Positions 17,913 through 26,762 of a stretch of DNA of 64,000 bases are shown here, one piece after another. Numbering within the stretch: the first letter of the stretch is position 1; every line of letters begins with the position of its first letter. The stretch is from CALOBA01 sp942491465 (GTDB lineage Bacteria > Pseudomonadota > Gammaproteobacteria > Chromatiales > Chromatiaceae). Both the position numbers and the translations under genes were made by a program. The notes below the pieces were generated by a model. The model was not told where the DNA came from, ran no database searches, and worked only from the letters and a program-made list of their open reading frames with translations. The stretch is from the NCBI GenBank assembly GCA_942491465.1, contig CALOBA010000069.1:1-64000 (forward strand). Direction: 5' to 3'.

Positions 17913-19613
17913 TCAGGCCGCCTCGGCCGGGGCATCGGCACCGATCCGGCCACGGCGGGCAGATCGGTTGAGCGCCGAGAGCAAGGCACGCAGCGAGGCG
18001 CCGACGGTGTCCCGATCGATCGCCGCGCCGCCGACCCGCTCCCCGTCGATCTCCAACAGCACATAGGCGGCGGCCTCGGCATCGGTGCCGGCGCTGATCG
18101 CATGCTCTTGGTAGTCGAGCACCTCGACCCGCTGGCCGCACCAGCATCGCCAGGCATCGGCGAAGGCGGCGATGGCGCCGTCGCCTTCGCCGGCGATCAC
18201 GCAGGGGCGATCGGCGTGGACCAGCCTGGCCTCGATGCGGTCGTGGCCGTTGCGGCTCAACCGGTAGCCGTCGAGCCGGGTCGGCGCCCGGTCTTGGATG
18301 AAGCGCTCGACGAACAGCGCGCGGATGTGTGCCGCATCGATCACCCCGCCCTGCGCCTCGCTGAGGCGCTGCACCACCGGCGCCAGCTCCTGCTGCGCCC
18401 AGCGCGGCAGCGACAGGCCAAAGTCGCGCTCCAGCACGAAGGCGATGCCGCCCTTGCCGGACTGGCTGTTGACGCGGATCACCGCCTCGTAGCTGCGCCC
18501 GAGGTCCGCCGGGTCGATGGGCAGATAGGCCACCTGCCAGGGCTCGGCACGGGCCGTGGCCGCGCGCTGATGCTTCAGCGACTTGTTGATGGCGTCCTGG
18601 TGACTGCCGGAGAAGGCGGTGTAGACCAGCTCGCCGACCCACGGGTGACGCGGGTGGCAGGGCATGCCGGTGCAGGCCTCGACCACGCCGATGATCTCCT
18701 CCGGTCGGCTGAGGTCCAGCTCGGGGTCGATACCCTGGCTGTAGAGGTTCATCGCCAATGTGACCAGGTCCATGTTGCCGGTGCGCTCGCCGTTGCCGAG
18801 CAAGGTGCCCTCCAGGCGATCGGCGCCGGCCAACAGCCCGAGTTCCGCCGCCGCCGCGGCCCCGCCCCGGTCGTTGTGGGTATGCAGCGAGACGATCACC
18901 GACGCGCGCCGCTCCCCGAGCGCCCGGCAGAACCATTCCACCTGATCGGCGAACAGGTTCGGGCTCGCGGACTCCACGGTTGCCGGCAAGTTCATGATGC
19001 AGGGCCGCTCCGGGGTCGGCTGCCAGACATCGAGCACCGCCTGGCAGACCTCGACGGCGTACTCGGGCTCGGTCTGGGAGAAGCTCTCCGGTGAATACTG
19101 AAAGGTCCAATGGGTGCCGGGATACCGGGCCGCCTCGGCGGCCACCAACTCGGCACCGCGGGCGGCCATGGCGCGCACGCCGTCGCGGTCGCTGCCGAAC
19201 ACCCAGTCGCGCTGCACCGGCGAGGTGGAGTTGTAGACGTGCACGATCGCCCGCGGCACCCCGTCCAGGGCCGCAAAGGTGCGGGTGATCAGGTCTGCGC
19301 GGGCCTGCACCAGGACCTGTATGGTCACATCCGCCGGGATCTGATCCGTCTCGATCAGCCAGCGTACGAAGTCGTAGTCCGGCTGGCTGGCGGCCGGAAA
19401 GCCAACCTCGATCTCCTTGAGCCCGATCTCCAGCAACAGCGACCACAGCCGACGCTTCTGCTCCACCCCCATCGGGGCGCGCAGGGCCTGGTTGCCGTCG
19501 CGCAGATCGACGCTGGCCCAACGCGGGGCACGCTCGACGACCTGATCCGGCCAGCGGCGGTCCGGGAGGCGGACCACCGGCGCCGGGCGATACTTGCTGT
19601 GATCGAAGGACAT
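17913..19613 (-). CDS. leuA: 2-isopropylmalate synthase
   Basis: A 566-residue enzyme of the longer type 2 LeuA class; it condenses acetyl-CoA with 2-oxoisovalerate in the first committed step of leucine synthesis. The TIM barrel has RWASVDLRDGNQALRAPMGV (DLRDGNQ binds metal), VEVGF-like IEVGFPAASQPD, and SLHTHNDRGGAAAAAELGLL with the HxH metal ligands. The C-terminal regulatory domain (about 430-566, DRIEARLVHADRPCVIAGEG) binds leucine for feedback inhibition. The start at 19613 has AGGAG ten bases upstream. It is divergent from an Lrp/AsnC gene, and a GC hairpin sits in its leader. Confidence 0.94.
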   Translation of the reverse strand: MSFDHSKYRPAPVVRLPDRRWPDQVVERAPRWASVDLRDGNQALRAPMGVEQKRRLWSLLLEIGLKEIEVGFPAASQPDYDFVRWLIETDQIPADVTIQVLVQARADLITRTFAALDGVPRAIVHVYNSTSPVQRDWVFGSDRDGVRAMAARGAELVAAEAARYPGTHWTFQYSPESFSQTEPEYAVEVCQAVLDVWQPTPERPCIMNLPATVESASPNLFADQVEWFCRALGERRASVIVSLHTHNDRGGAAAAAELGLLAGADRLEGTLLGNGERTGNMDLVTLAMNLYSQGIDPELDLSRPEEIIGVVEACTGMPCHPRHPWVGELVYTAFSGSHQDAINKSLKHQRAATARAEPWQVAYLPIDPADLGRSYEAVIRVNSQSGKGGIAFVLERDFGLSLPRWAQQELAPVVQRLSEAQGGVIDAAHIRALFVERFIQDRAPTRLDGYRLSRNGHDRIEARLVHADRPCVIAGEGDGAIAAFADAWRCWCGQRVEVLDYQEHAISAGTDAEAAAYVLLEIDGERVGGAAIDRDTVGASLRALLSALNRSARRGRIGADAPAEAA

Positions 19614-19662
19614 GACTGAGAGACTCCTGAGATGGGCTTCACGGATTCGGGCGGCCTCGGCC

Positions 19663-19681
19663 CCCGGGCCGGCGGCCCGGG
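19663..19681 (-). promoter_or_regulatory. Perfect GC hairpin in the leuA leader
   Basis: CCCGGGCC-GGC-GGCCCGGG forms an 8-bp perfect stem about 50 bases before the leuA start. It could be an attenuation or pausing structure in the 5' leader, but there is no following T-run and no clear leader peptide rich in leucine. Confidence 0.4.
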
Positions 19682-19937
19682 TCCGATGCGCGGTTGCCTT
19701 TGGGTCTTGGGTCGACCTCGATGGCTGGGCTTGGGCCTTGTGGGCCGTACCCGCTGCCGGCTTGTGACCGACGGCAATAGAATGCCGGAAATCCACCGCC
19801 AGTCGATTGCGTTCTTGCGCATCAATCCGGTCAATTCAGCAATAATTTGCCAAACATCCCGGAATTCACGCATCATCCAGCCTAACACCCCAAGTCATCG
19901 CCCCCCAAACCCCACACCACGCCTTCGAGCTCACACC

Positions 19938-20426
19938 GTGGACGACTACGACCGCCGCATCCTAGAGGTCCTCCAGCAGGACGGCCGCATCAGCAACCAA
20001 GAGCTGGCCGACCGCATCGGCCTATCGCCGTCGCCCTGTCTGCGCCGGGTCCGTGCCCTGGAGCAGGCCGGGATCATCGCCGGTTACCGGGCCATGCTCG
20101 ACGCCCGCCGCCTGGGCCTGAACCTGATCGCCCTGCTCAGCATCTCCATGGACCGCCACACCCCGGAGCGCTTCGCCAACTTCGACGCCGTCGTCGGCGC
20201 GCTGCCGGAGGTCCTGGAATGCTCGCTCATCACCGGTCGCGATGCGGACTACCACCTCAAGGTCGTCGTCCGCGACATGGACCATTACCAAGACCTGCTG
20301 CTCAACCAGCTCACCCGCATCGAGGGCGTCTCCGGGGTGCATTCGAGCTTTGTGCTGCGCCAGGTCGTGGAGCGCACCGCGCTGCCGGTGCTCGTCGACA
20401 CCCGGCAGCTGCCCCAGGCATCCTGA
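19938..20426 (+). CDS. Lrp/AsnC family transcriptional regulator
   Basis: A 162-residue regulator with a GTG start at 19938: VDDYDRRILEVLQQDGRISN and ELADRIGLSPSPCLRRVRAL form the helix-turn-helix, followed by a RAM effector domain (ALLSISMDRHTPERFANFDA, LECSLITGRDADYHLKVVVR). Lrp-type proteins bind amino acids and form octamers or dimers. It is transcribed away from leuA with a 324-bp intergenic region, so regulation of leuA by this protein and leucine is a reasonable inference, not demonstrated. Family members are about 155-165 residues, in agreement with this start. Confidence 0.88.
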   Translation: MDDYDRRILEVLQQDGRISNQELADRIGLSPSPCLRRVRALEQAGIIAGYRAMLDARRLGLNLIALLSISMDRHTPERFANFDAVVGALPEVLECSLITGRDADYHLKVVVRDMDHYQDLLLNQLTRIEGVSGVHSSFVLRQVVERTALPVLVDTRQLPQAS

Positions 20427-20850
20427 CCATTGGCAAGCGCCTGCACCCGCGTTCGGCGCGCCCTGTGGCCGAGGGAAAGCACGACATCCGCACCAGCGGA
20501 GATTTCCAACAGACGAACGGGAAGGTTCCGACGATAATGGTCGATGAAAACGGAAACGGCGCGCCCTGAACGAAGCCGTGCTGGAGACCGGCTGCCCCGC
20601 CCACTCTTTAGGCGCCGCACTGCTGGCGCAGGTCCGGCACTGCCTGCCCGATGCCGGCCTCGGCGGTGCCGAGGTTCCGCCCGGCACTCAGCTGCTGATC
20701 CTGAACAACGCCCTGCATCGCGACAGCCGCTTGACGGCGACGACTTCCCGGAGAGCCCGCTCAAGATCATCAAGACCCTGGCGGACGATGCGGGCGACGC
20801 CAGCCATCCGCCGAGCAACGTAACACCGAGTCCACTGGTGGGTCCGCAAA
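20427..20850. other. Region without a supportable gene upstream of the polypurine tract
   Basis: Open frames such as LLAQVRHCLPDAGLGG (near 20620) and DDFPESPLKIIKTLADD (near 20740) look partly protein-like but lie in different frames and match nothing I recognise. They may be a frameshifted gene relic cut off by the adjoining G/A-rich tract. Confidence 0.3.
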
Positions 20851-21835
20851 CACCGGGGGAGACAGGAGGGGGTGGGAGAGACGGCGAAAACCGAAGAAGG
20901 GGGGATAATGTAGGAGAACGAGGGAATGGGGGGAGCGAGGGAGAAGGGGAGGAGAGGAGGGATGAAGAAGGGGGGGGGAGAGGGGGGAGGAAGAGAGGGG
21001 AGTAGGAGAGGAGGGTGGGGGAGAGAGAGGGGGGGGAGGAGGAAGGCGAGGAGGGAAGGGAGGGAGTGAAGGACTGTTATTTGGCGTAATGGGGGGAGTA
21101 ACGATAACGAGAGAGGAGGAGGGGGGAATGGAGGAGGGGGGGGAAGGGAGAAAGGGCGAGGAGAAGGGGGGAGAAGGGGGGAACAGGAATGGGGAACCAG
21201 CCGGGAGGGGTCAGGCGGAGAGGAGGGGGGGGGGGGGGGGGGGGGGGGAGAGGGAGGGAAGGAAGGGGAGGCAGAGCGAGGGGGACCGCAGGGACGAGAG
21301 GAGGAAAACGAAGGGCAGAGGGGAGGGGGACGGGGGGGGGAAAAGGAAAGAGAGAGAAGCGGGTCGGGGAGCCCGCCGGGAGGGAGAGAGGGAGAGGGGG
21401 AGGCCGACCACCAGGACCGACTCCGGATCCGGGCGGGGGAGGGCCGGAGCGGGGGGGGGCGAGGGGGGGCGCGCGGGGGAGGGCAGGGAGCGGGGGGAAA
21501 GAGGCGGAGGCGGGGAAGAGGGGGCGGGGCGGGGGGGGGGGGAAGAGGGGGAAGGAAGGGGGGGGAGAGGGGGACGGGGGAGAGGGGGAGGGGGGGAAGG
21601 GGGGGGGGGGGAGGGGGGAAGGAGGGGGGGGGAGGGGGAGAGGGAGGGGAGGGGAAGGAGAGGGTGGGGGGGGAGAGAGGAGAGGGGAGAGGGGGGGGGA
21701 GAGGGAGGGGAAGAGGGGGGGGGGGGAACAGAAGGGGAGGGGGGACGGAGACGGGACGGGAGGGGAGGGGGGGGAGAAGAGGGGGAGGACGGAGGGAGAG
21801 GGGGGGGAGGAGGGGAATACGGTAGTATGTTCATG
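20851..21835 (+). repeat. About 1 kb of near-pure purine (G/A) sequence
   Basis: From about 20851 to 21835 the plus strand is overwhelmingly G with interspersed A, including runs of ten or more G (for example near 21230 and 21535), with only scattered C and T. The apparent open frames across it are low-complexity artefacts. Its composition has nothing in common with the flanks. It is either a genuine polypurine, quadruplex-prone tract or an assembly artefact from low-quality poly-G reads. On its right side it abuts the C-terminal remains of a cytochrome gene. Confidence 0.8.
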
Positions 21836-21915
21836 AAGGTTGGCGGGGAGAGAGCATGCGGGAGCCATGCTGACGGCGAGATGCAGGGACTGAGACCAGG
21901 GCACGAGGCCGCCGA

Positions 21916-22173
21916 GCGTCCTTCGCCTTCAAACACTTCCGCAAGACCGCCGGCTATGCCAATCTACCGCTGGACGGGCTCTGGGCGCGGGCCCCCTACC
22001 TGCACAACGGTTCGGTGCCGACGCTGGCCGACCTGCTGAGCGCGGAGGACCGCCGCCCGGAGCGTTTCCACATCGGCGAACTCGTCTACGATCCGAATCA
22101 AGTCGGTTTTCGCCACCACAGCCCCAGCGCCCCGGATGGCCGGGCGCTGATCGAGTACCTAAAAACCCTCTGA
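21916..22173 (+). pseudogene. C-terminal fragment of a c-type cytochrome / di-haem peroxidase-like protein
   Basis: The frame ending at the TGA at 22171-22173 reads FAFKHFRKTAGYANLPLDGL, then WARAPYLHNGSVPTLADLLS and RFHIGELVYDPNQVGFRHHS. The NxPLDGxWxRxPYLHNGSVPTL pattern is the last haem domain region of large periplasmic cytochromes related to di-haem peroxidases. No CxxCH site remains, because the 5' part is replaced by the polypurine tract. If that tract is an assembly error, the real gene may be intact in the organism. Confidence 0.7.
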
Positions 22174-22186
22174 GGAGGCATGCCCC

Positions 22187-22603
22187 ATGGCACCCCAAGA
22201 GCCCCCGCGGCACGGCAAGACCGGCCGCCCCATCGACACCGACAAGCTCGACCGCGTGGTCGCCCAGGCCCGCCAGGGCGCCGTCGAGCGCGAGGCCGGC
22301 TATCGCGCCCAGGCGCTGAAGCTCTACCCCTGGGTCTGCGGCCGTTGCGCGCGCAGCTTCACCCGCGAGAACCTGCGCGAACTGACCGTCCACCACAAGG
22401 ACATGGACCACGACAACAACCCACCCGACGGCAGCAACTGGGAGCTACTCTGCCTGTACTGCCACGACAACGAGCACCAACGCTGGGAGGAGCAGCGCGC
22501 GGCCCAGGCCGCCGGGCGGGTCGATGCCAAGGGCCAGGCCACCAGCACCACCACCAACCACCGTCCGTTCGAGGCCCTCGGCGACCTGCTGAAGAAGTCC
22601 TGA
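22187..22603 (+). CDS. yajD: YajD-type HNH nuclease family protein
   Basis: A 138-residue protein. WVCGRCARSFTRENLRELTV holds the first CxxC zinc ligand pair and HHKDMDHDNNPPDGSNWELL the HH/N catalytic core, with LCLYCHDNEHQRWEEQ giving the second CxxC and final histidine. This is the HNH endonuclease fold seen in E. coli YajD, whose cellular role is unknown. It starts 13 bp after the cytochrome stop, so the two were probably co-transcribed. The tail DALGDLLKKS-like sequence (FEALGDLLKKS) is typical of the gammaproteobacterial group. Confidence 0.88.
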   Translation: MAPQEPPRHGKTGRPIDTDKLDRVVAQARQGAVEREAGYRAQALKLYPWVCGRCARSFTRENLRELTVHHKDMDHDNNPPDGSNWELLCLYCHDNEHQRWEEQRAAQAAGRVDAKGQATSTTTNHRPFEALGDLLKKS

Positions 22604-22618
22604 CCCGGAGACCCCGCC

Positions 22619-22729
22619 ATATCCAGCGTCATCGGCATCCTGATCACCGTCGCCGGCATCTTCGCTGCGGCCGTCTGGCTTTTCTGTGTCGCCGAGATGC
22701 TGCGCGATCAGCCCGCGGCGCCCAAGTAG
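22619..22729 (+). CDS. Possible small single-span membrane protein
   Basis: An open frame of about 36 codons ends at the TAG at 22727-22729 and reads SSVIGILITVAGIFAAAVWL, then FCVAEMLRDQPAAPK. One strong membrane span is followed by a short soluble tail. There is no ATG, GTG or TTG at the front: the frame opens at an ATA codon 15 bases after the yajD stop. It may use a rare start, contain a sequencing error, or be decayed. Confidence 0.35.
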   Translation: MSSVIGILITVAGIFAAAVWLFCVAEMLRDQPAAPK

Positions 22730-22762
22730 CTGCCCTGGGCACCGGAGATCCCGATCGAGACC

Positions 22763-22945
22763 ATGGACGTGGACGGGGTCAGGCTGCGCTGGAGGGTGGC
22801 CGGAGACGGCCCACCGCTGGTGCTGATCCATACCCTGCGCACGCAGTTCGACCTGTTCGATCAGACGCTCCCGGAGCTGGCCCGGTCATTCAAGGTCTAT
22901 GCGCTGGTCCTCGCCGGCACGGCTTTGGACATCCCCGAGCGATAA
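22763..22945 (+). pseudogene. Alpha/beta hydrolase N-terminal stub
   Basis: A 60-residue frame beginning MDVDGVRLRWRVAGDGPPLV and LIHTLRTQFDLFDQTLPELA is the start of an alpha/beta hydrolase (strands 3-4 and the oxyanion loop region). After FKVYAL the sequence degenerates (VLAGTALDIPER) and stops before the nucleophile elbow, so no catalytic serine is present. It is a 3'-truncated gene. Confidence 0.6.
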
Positions 22946-23325
22946 CGCCGACTGTTCATGACTGGTGGGCTTCTCGACCGCGGCGAGCACGTGCCATCCA
23001 TCGGGGACATGGGGTTGGGAGTGGGGGGGGGACAACACACCCCAGCCCAGTGCCGGGGCGGTGGTAGGTGGGTGGGCTCTGCCATCCCCCGTGGTAGGTC
23101 CAAGGAGGAGCCCTGGCGGAGCTGTGCGGGTATCAGAGGGGCCCTTCATGTCGACACTTTCCGGCGGAGACAGGCCCAGATCGGTGACGCGCGCACGGCG
23201 AGGGAGAACAAATCCCAATGGAGACCGTGAGGGGATCCCCCACCCGCCCGCAGCCCAGGGGGCCGCCGGGCGCCAGCGCAATCGGCCGGAGCGCCGTGGC
23301 GCGGGGAGTCGGCGGAGCGACCCCT
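22946..23325. other. Non-coding, G-rich spacer
   Basis: About 380 bases with G runs (for example around 23022-23032) and no gene I can support. It lies downstream of the hydrolase stub and downstream, on the other strand, of the cohesin-like gene. Confidence 0.4.
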
Positions 23326-23916
23326 TCAGCGCGGGCGCGCCGGGCAGCGCAACAGACTGAAGACGCCGGGCAGGAGCAGCAGCAGCGTCGGGGCGACGGG
23401 GGCGGCAACGGTGACCTGGCCGTCTTGGTTCTGGTCGGGCAAGGTGGGGACGCCGGGAGGAATCGGCTGGAAGATGCCGTCCGTCGAACGCGTTGGATTG
23501 CTATCGTTGAAACCGGGAAAGGTCACCGACAGCGCACTGCCGCCCTCCGCCAAGCCCTGAAAACGCAGCGTTGCCAACAGGATGGAGCCGGTCAAGCCGC
23601 TGCCGAAAGGATCGCTGAAGGCATCAAGCGTCCAGCGGCCGGGATCGGCTTCGACCGCGCCTGTAGTGAAATCGAACCCGCTGCCGAAGGTGACGCTGTC
23701 GAGGGCGAGGATGGTCGAGTCGAACCCGAGTTCGAGGCCGAAGCCGTTCGTCGCATCGCCCAAGGTGGCGTTGAGCAGGATGTCGACGTCGGCATAACCG
23801 CCTGCGTGGGTCTCCGCCGAGCCGGTGCTCAGGACAAAGAGCGCATGGGACGGGCCGGCCGCCAGCAGGGCCGTCGCGATGAGCGCGGCCCCGCAGAGGT
23901 GCTTGAGGTGGGACAT
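23326..23916 (-). CDS. Secreted cohesin-like domain protein with C-terminal membrane anchor
   Basis: A 196-residue protein from the ATG at 23916. A signal peptide (LKHLCGAALIATALLAAGPS HAL, cut near SHA) precedes one cohesin-like beta-sandwich: ETHAGGYADVDILLNATLGD, GFGLELGFDSTILALDSVTF, GSGLTGSILLATLRFQGLAE. A short calcium-loop-like DQNQDGQVTV leads into a hydrophobic C-terminus (APTLLLLLPGVFSLL) ending RCPARPR, as in PEP-CTERM-type sorting signals. It lies 55 bp downstream of a subtilase whose C-terminus is dockerin-like, so the two may bind each other at the cell surface. Cohesin assignment is from pattern only. Confidence 0.65.
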   Translation of the reverse strand: MSHLKHLCGAALIATALLAAGPSHALFVLSTGSAETHAGGYADVDILLNATLGDATNGFGLELGFDSTILALDSVTFGSGFDFTTGAVEADPGRWTLDAFSDPFGSGLTGSILLATLRFQGLAEGGSALSVTFPGFNDSNPTRSTDGIFQPIPPGVPTLPDQNQDGQVTVAAPVAPTLLLLLPGVFSLLRCPARPR

Positions 23917-23971
23917 GCGATGTCTCTTGAATCGGTTAGCGCCCGCCCACGGGCGGGCGGGCTGCGCGTTG

Positions 23972-26270
23972 TCAGTCATCGACCTGATGCCCGTAGCACG
24001 CGTAGGCGAAGCGCAGATCGGCGAAGGTCACCAGGCCGTCGTCGTCGACATCGGCGGCGGCATCGGTCGTACCGAAGCGTTGGGCAACGTAGCGGAGGTC
24101 GTCGATATCGACCCGGCCGCTGGTGTTGACGTCGGCGGCGTCACAGGGGGCGCCCGACGGCGGCACGATCACCTCCATCTCGACCTCGACCTCGACCACG
24201 GGCGTGTCCGGGTCGTCGCTTTGGATGCAGATGGAGCCCGCATTCACACCGGATTGGCCCGCACCGTCGCTGGTGACGTTGAGCGTGGCCGTGCTGCCCG
24301 GAGCAATATCGACGGTGCTTGCGAAGTCGTGCGTCAGCCAGCCCATCGAGTTCGGCGTCGTGCAGCCGCTCGCTGCCGTAAAGGCATTGGAGACCTGGAG
24401 ATCGCCCTCGCCCTGGTTGGTGATCACCAGGGTCTTCGTATAGCTTTGATCTGCTTCCAGCTGGCTCAAGACGCTGAGCGGTTGGACCAGGATGTCCCCC
24501 GGTATGGACGCGGTGATGGTCGTGGTCTCGTCGGCGCTGCTTTGGCCGACGTTCGGCGTGCTGGTAGTGACGGTGGCGGTGTTGGTTATGCCGCCCGCTG
24601 CGGTCGCGGTTACGGAGATGACGGCACTGAAGCCCTCGCCGGGGCCCAGCTCGCCGATGCTGCAGGTGACCGTGCCTCCCGCATGGCCGCAGTCGGGCTG
24701 GTCGACGCCGACGAAGGTCATCCCGCTGGGCAGGGGGTCGGTGAGGACGACGTTCATGGCCGGATCGGCATCGGCCGCGTTGCCGACGTCGATGCTGTAG
24801 GAGAGGCCTTCGCCGACCCTGACCGGGTCGGCGGAGTCGGTCTTGACGACGCTCAGATCGGCCTCCGCAATCAACAGCGTGTCGTCCACATCAAGGCGCG
24901 GCAGATCGGTGACGGTGCCGCCGGAGCGCCCGTCGTCCACCAGCACCGGGCTAGCCTGCATCGCGGCCAGAATGTCGTCGACGCTCGCCGTCGGGAGGGC
25001 TTGGCGGGCCACGGCCCAGGCCCCGGCCACGTGCGGGGTGGACATGGATGTGCCGTTCTTGAGGCCGAAAGACGTACCCGGGATGGACGAGGTGATGGCG
25101 TAGCCCGGCGCCACCAGGCTCACGAAATCGGCGATGTTCGAGAAGCTGCACACCGCATCGCCATCGGTGGTGCAACCCACGCTCACCGCGGTGGAGATAC
25201 AGCCGGGGGCGCTGATCGCGGTCTTGTATGAGTCGTTGCCGGTGGCGATGACGGTGGCGATGCCCGCAGCGCGCAGATTGTCGATCGCGGCCTTTTTGGC
25301 CGATTCGTCGCTATCGCAAGGCTCCGTATACTCGCCACCGCCGATGCTCATATTGACCGCGGCGATGTTGTAAGTGTCGCGCAGCGCATAGACCCACTCC
25401 AGGGCTGCAATCTGATCCGAGGTGTAGGTCCGAATACAGGGGTTCGCATCGCCGCAAACCGCGGAGCTGTCGAAGCGGCTGAAGATCTGGATTGCGATCA
25501 GCTCCGCGCCAGGCGCCACCCCGGTGCGGGTGACGTCGTCGTACGGCTTGCCGGCGGCGATACCCGCCACATGCGTGCCGTGATCACAGCCGCTGATGCC
25601 GCTGCAAGGGAGCCCGGATCCCGATGCGGTGCTCGCCTCCGCCTCGTCGGGGCACAGGGTGGTCGAACTGTAGCCGGAATAGGTCGTCGAGTAACAGGCC
25701 TCGGACACCACCTTACCCGCCAAGAACGGGTGGTTCTTATCGACACCGGAATCGAGGACGGCAACGACAGTGCCGCTGCCGTCATGCCCTGCGTCTGGGC
25801 GTCGTCCGCTCGATGACCGGGTGCTGCTGTCGAGCTGGGACGGGCCAAGGTTCGAGGGTGATGGTGGCCGCCTGGGGCTCTCGCGCGGCGCTGGTGCCTG
25901 CCGCTCGACCTCCACCACGCTGTGGGATGAACCGGAAGCGCTTGAGTTCGACCGCATCCTCGTCGGCCAAGGCACCCATTAATTGGTCTTGGGCAAGGGC
26001 GATGCCCTGCATCGCCTGCACGCTGCCGGGTGCCGCCGAGGAGATGCCCGCCAGGCCGTTCGTGACCCCGACGATGACCCGCACCCGATCATCGGTTTCC
26101 AGCGTGGATTCGATGCGTGCCAAGCCCGCTGCGGACCCCGACCGATCCATGGAGGCCGCGGAATACAGGGATTGCGCCCCGTCCTCGAAACCTTCAGCGA
26201 CGGCCGCGCCACCCGGGTGGCCGATACTGATCCCGCACGTCAGAAGGACCCACACGATCGGCTTTTGCAT
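23972..26270 (-). pseudogene. Subtilisin-like serine protease with DUF11 and dockerin-like C-terminus, frameshifted near its N-terminus
   Basis: The N-terminal frame starts at 26270 with a signal peptide (MQKPIVWVLLTCGISIG) and an inhibitor-I9-like propeptide (RVRVIVGVTNGLAG ... ADEDAVELKRFRFIP). The frame breaks near 25930 and again probably near 25810; the main frame then runs to 23972. The S8 triad is complete: Asp in TVVAVLDSGVDKNHPF, His in DHGTHVAGIAAG, Ser in NGTSMSTPHVAGAWA. After the protease come a DUF11 domain (ADLSVVKTDSADPVRVGEG), a second beta domain, and a C-terminal DVNTSGRVDIDDLRY ... DVDDDGLVTFADLRF pair of calcium loops typical of dockerins. Without the indels it would be a secreted protease of about 760 residues. 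Confidence 0.8.
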
Positions 26271-26532
26271 GCTTACTGTCTCGCGTCTGATGCAACGAGC
26301 GCCACAAGCGCCACGATTGCCTGTACTTATTGATTGGTTATGTGGTGCAGCCCTGGATCGGGGCCCCCAGTGTTCGGAGCACCGCCAAGATCAGGGACAA
26401 CCGAGGCGGAGACGACCGAGGGATCTTACCCCTTTCGCTTGCGGCCAACCATGCAACCAGCCAACCGGTTGACGTTCCCCGATGCCGTGCATGATGTCTT
26501 TGCGGCTGATCCGCAGCCGCGCATGCTCAGCA
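26271..26532. other. Intergenic region upstream of the subtilase
   Basis: 262 bases between the subtilase start and the stop of the short membrane-protein gene. It must contain the protease promoter, but no clear -35/-10 pair stands out. Confidence 0.3.
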
Positions 26533-26724
26533 TCAGTCCCGCTCCATGTCTGCGGGGGGCTGCTCAAGGCTCGCGACGCGGTAGCTGTCCGCCTTGCGGT
26601 CCCGCCGTCGCGCCATCGGGTCGCGGCCGAGGCTGCGCATGAACAGCCCTGCGGGCAGGACAATCAGATAAAAGACCAGGATCAGCACCGGCCTTGAGGC
26701 GAGAAGGATCGATAGGATGCGCAT
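26533..26724 (-). CDS. Short SxtJ-like membrane protein
   Basis: A 63-residue protein with one membrane span (SRPVLILVFYLIVLPAGLFM) followed by RSLGRDPMARRRDRKADSYR. The span plus the LGRDP motif and the ADSY tail resemble the last part of SxtJ-family membrane proteins, which accompany carbamoyltransferases, but the usual extra N-terminal spans are absent. It starts 38 bp after the carbamoyltransferase stop on the same strand, so co-expression is likely. Its role is unknown; it may be a natural short form or a truncated gene. Confidence 0.6.
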   Translation of the reverse strand: MRILSILLASRPVLILVFYLIVLPAGLFMRSLGRDPMARRRDRKADSYRVASLEQPPADMERD

Positions 26725-26762
26725 GGGGATAGCGGCTGGCTGAACACTCCAAAGGGATGGTA

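Noticed and set aside
21077..21936. Long proline/serine-rich and glycine-rich frames across the polypurine tract
   Set aside because: They are translations of G/A-rich low-complexity DNA, with no domain and no start signal.
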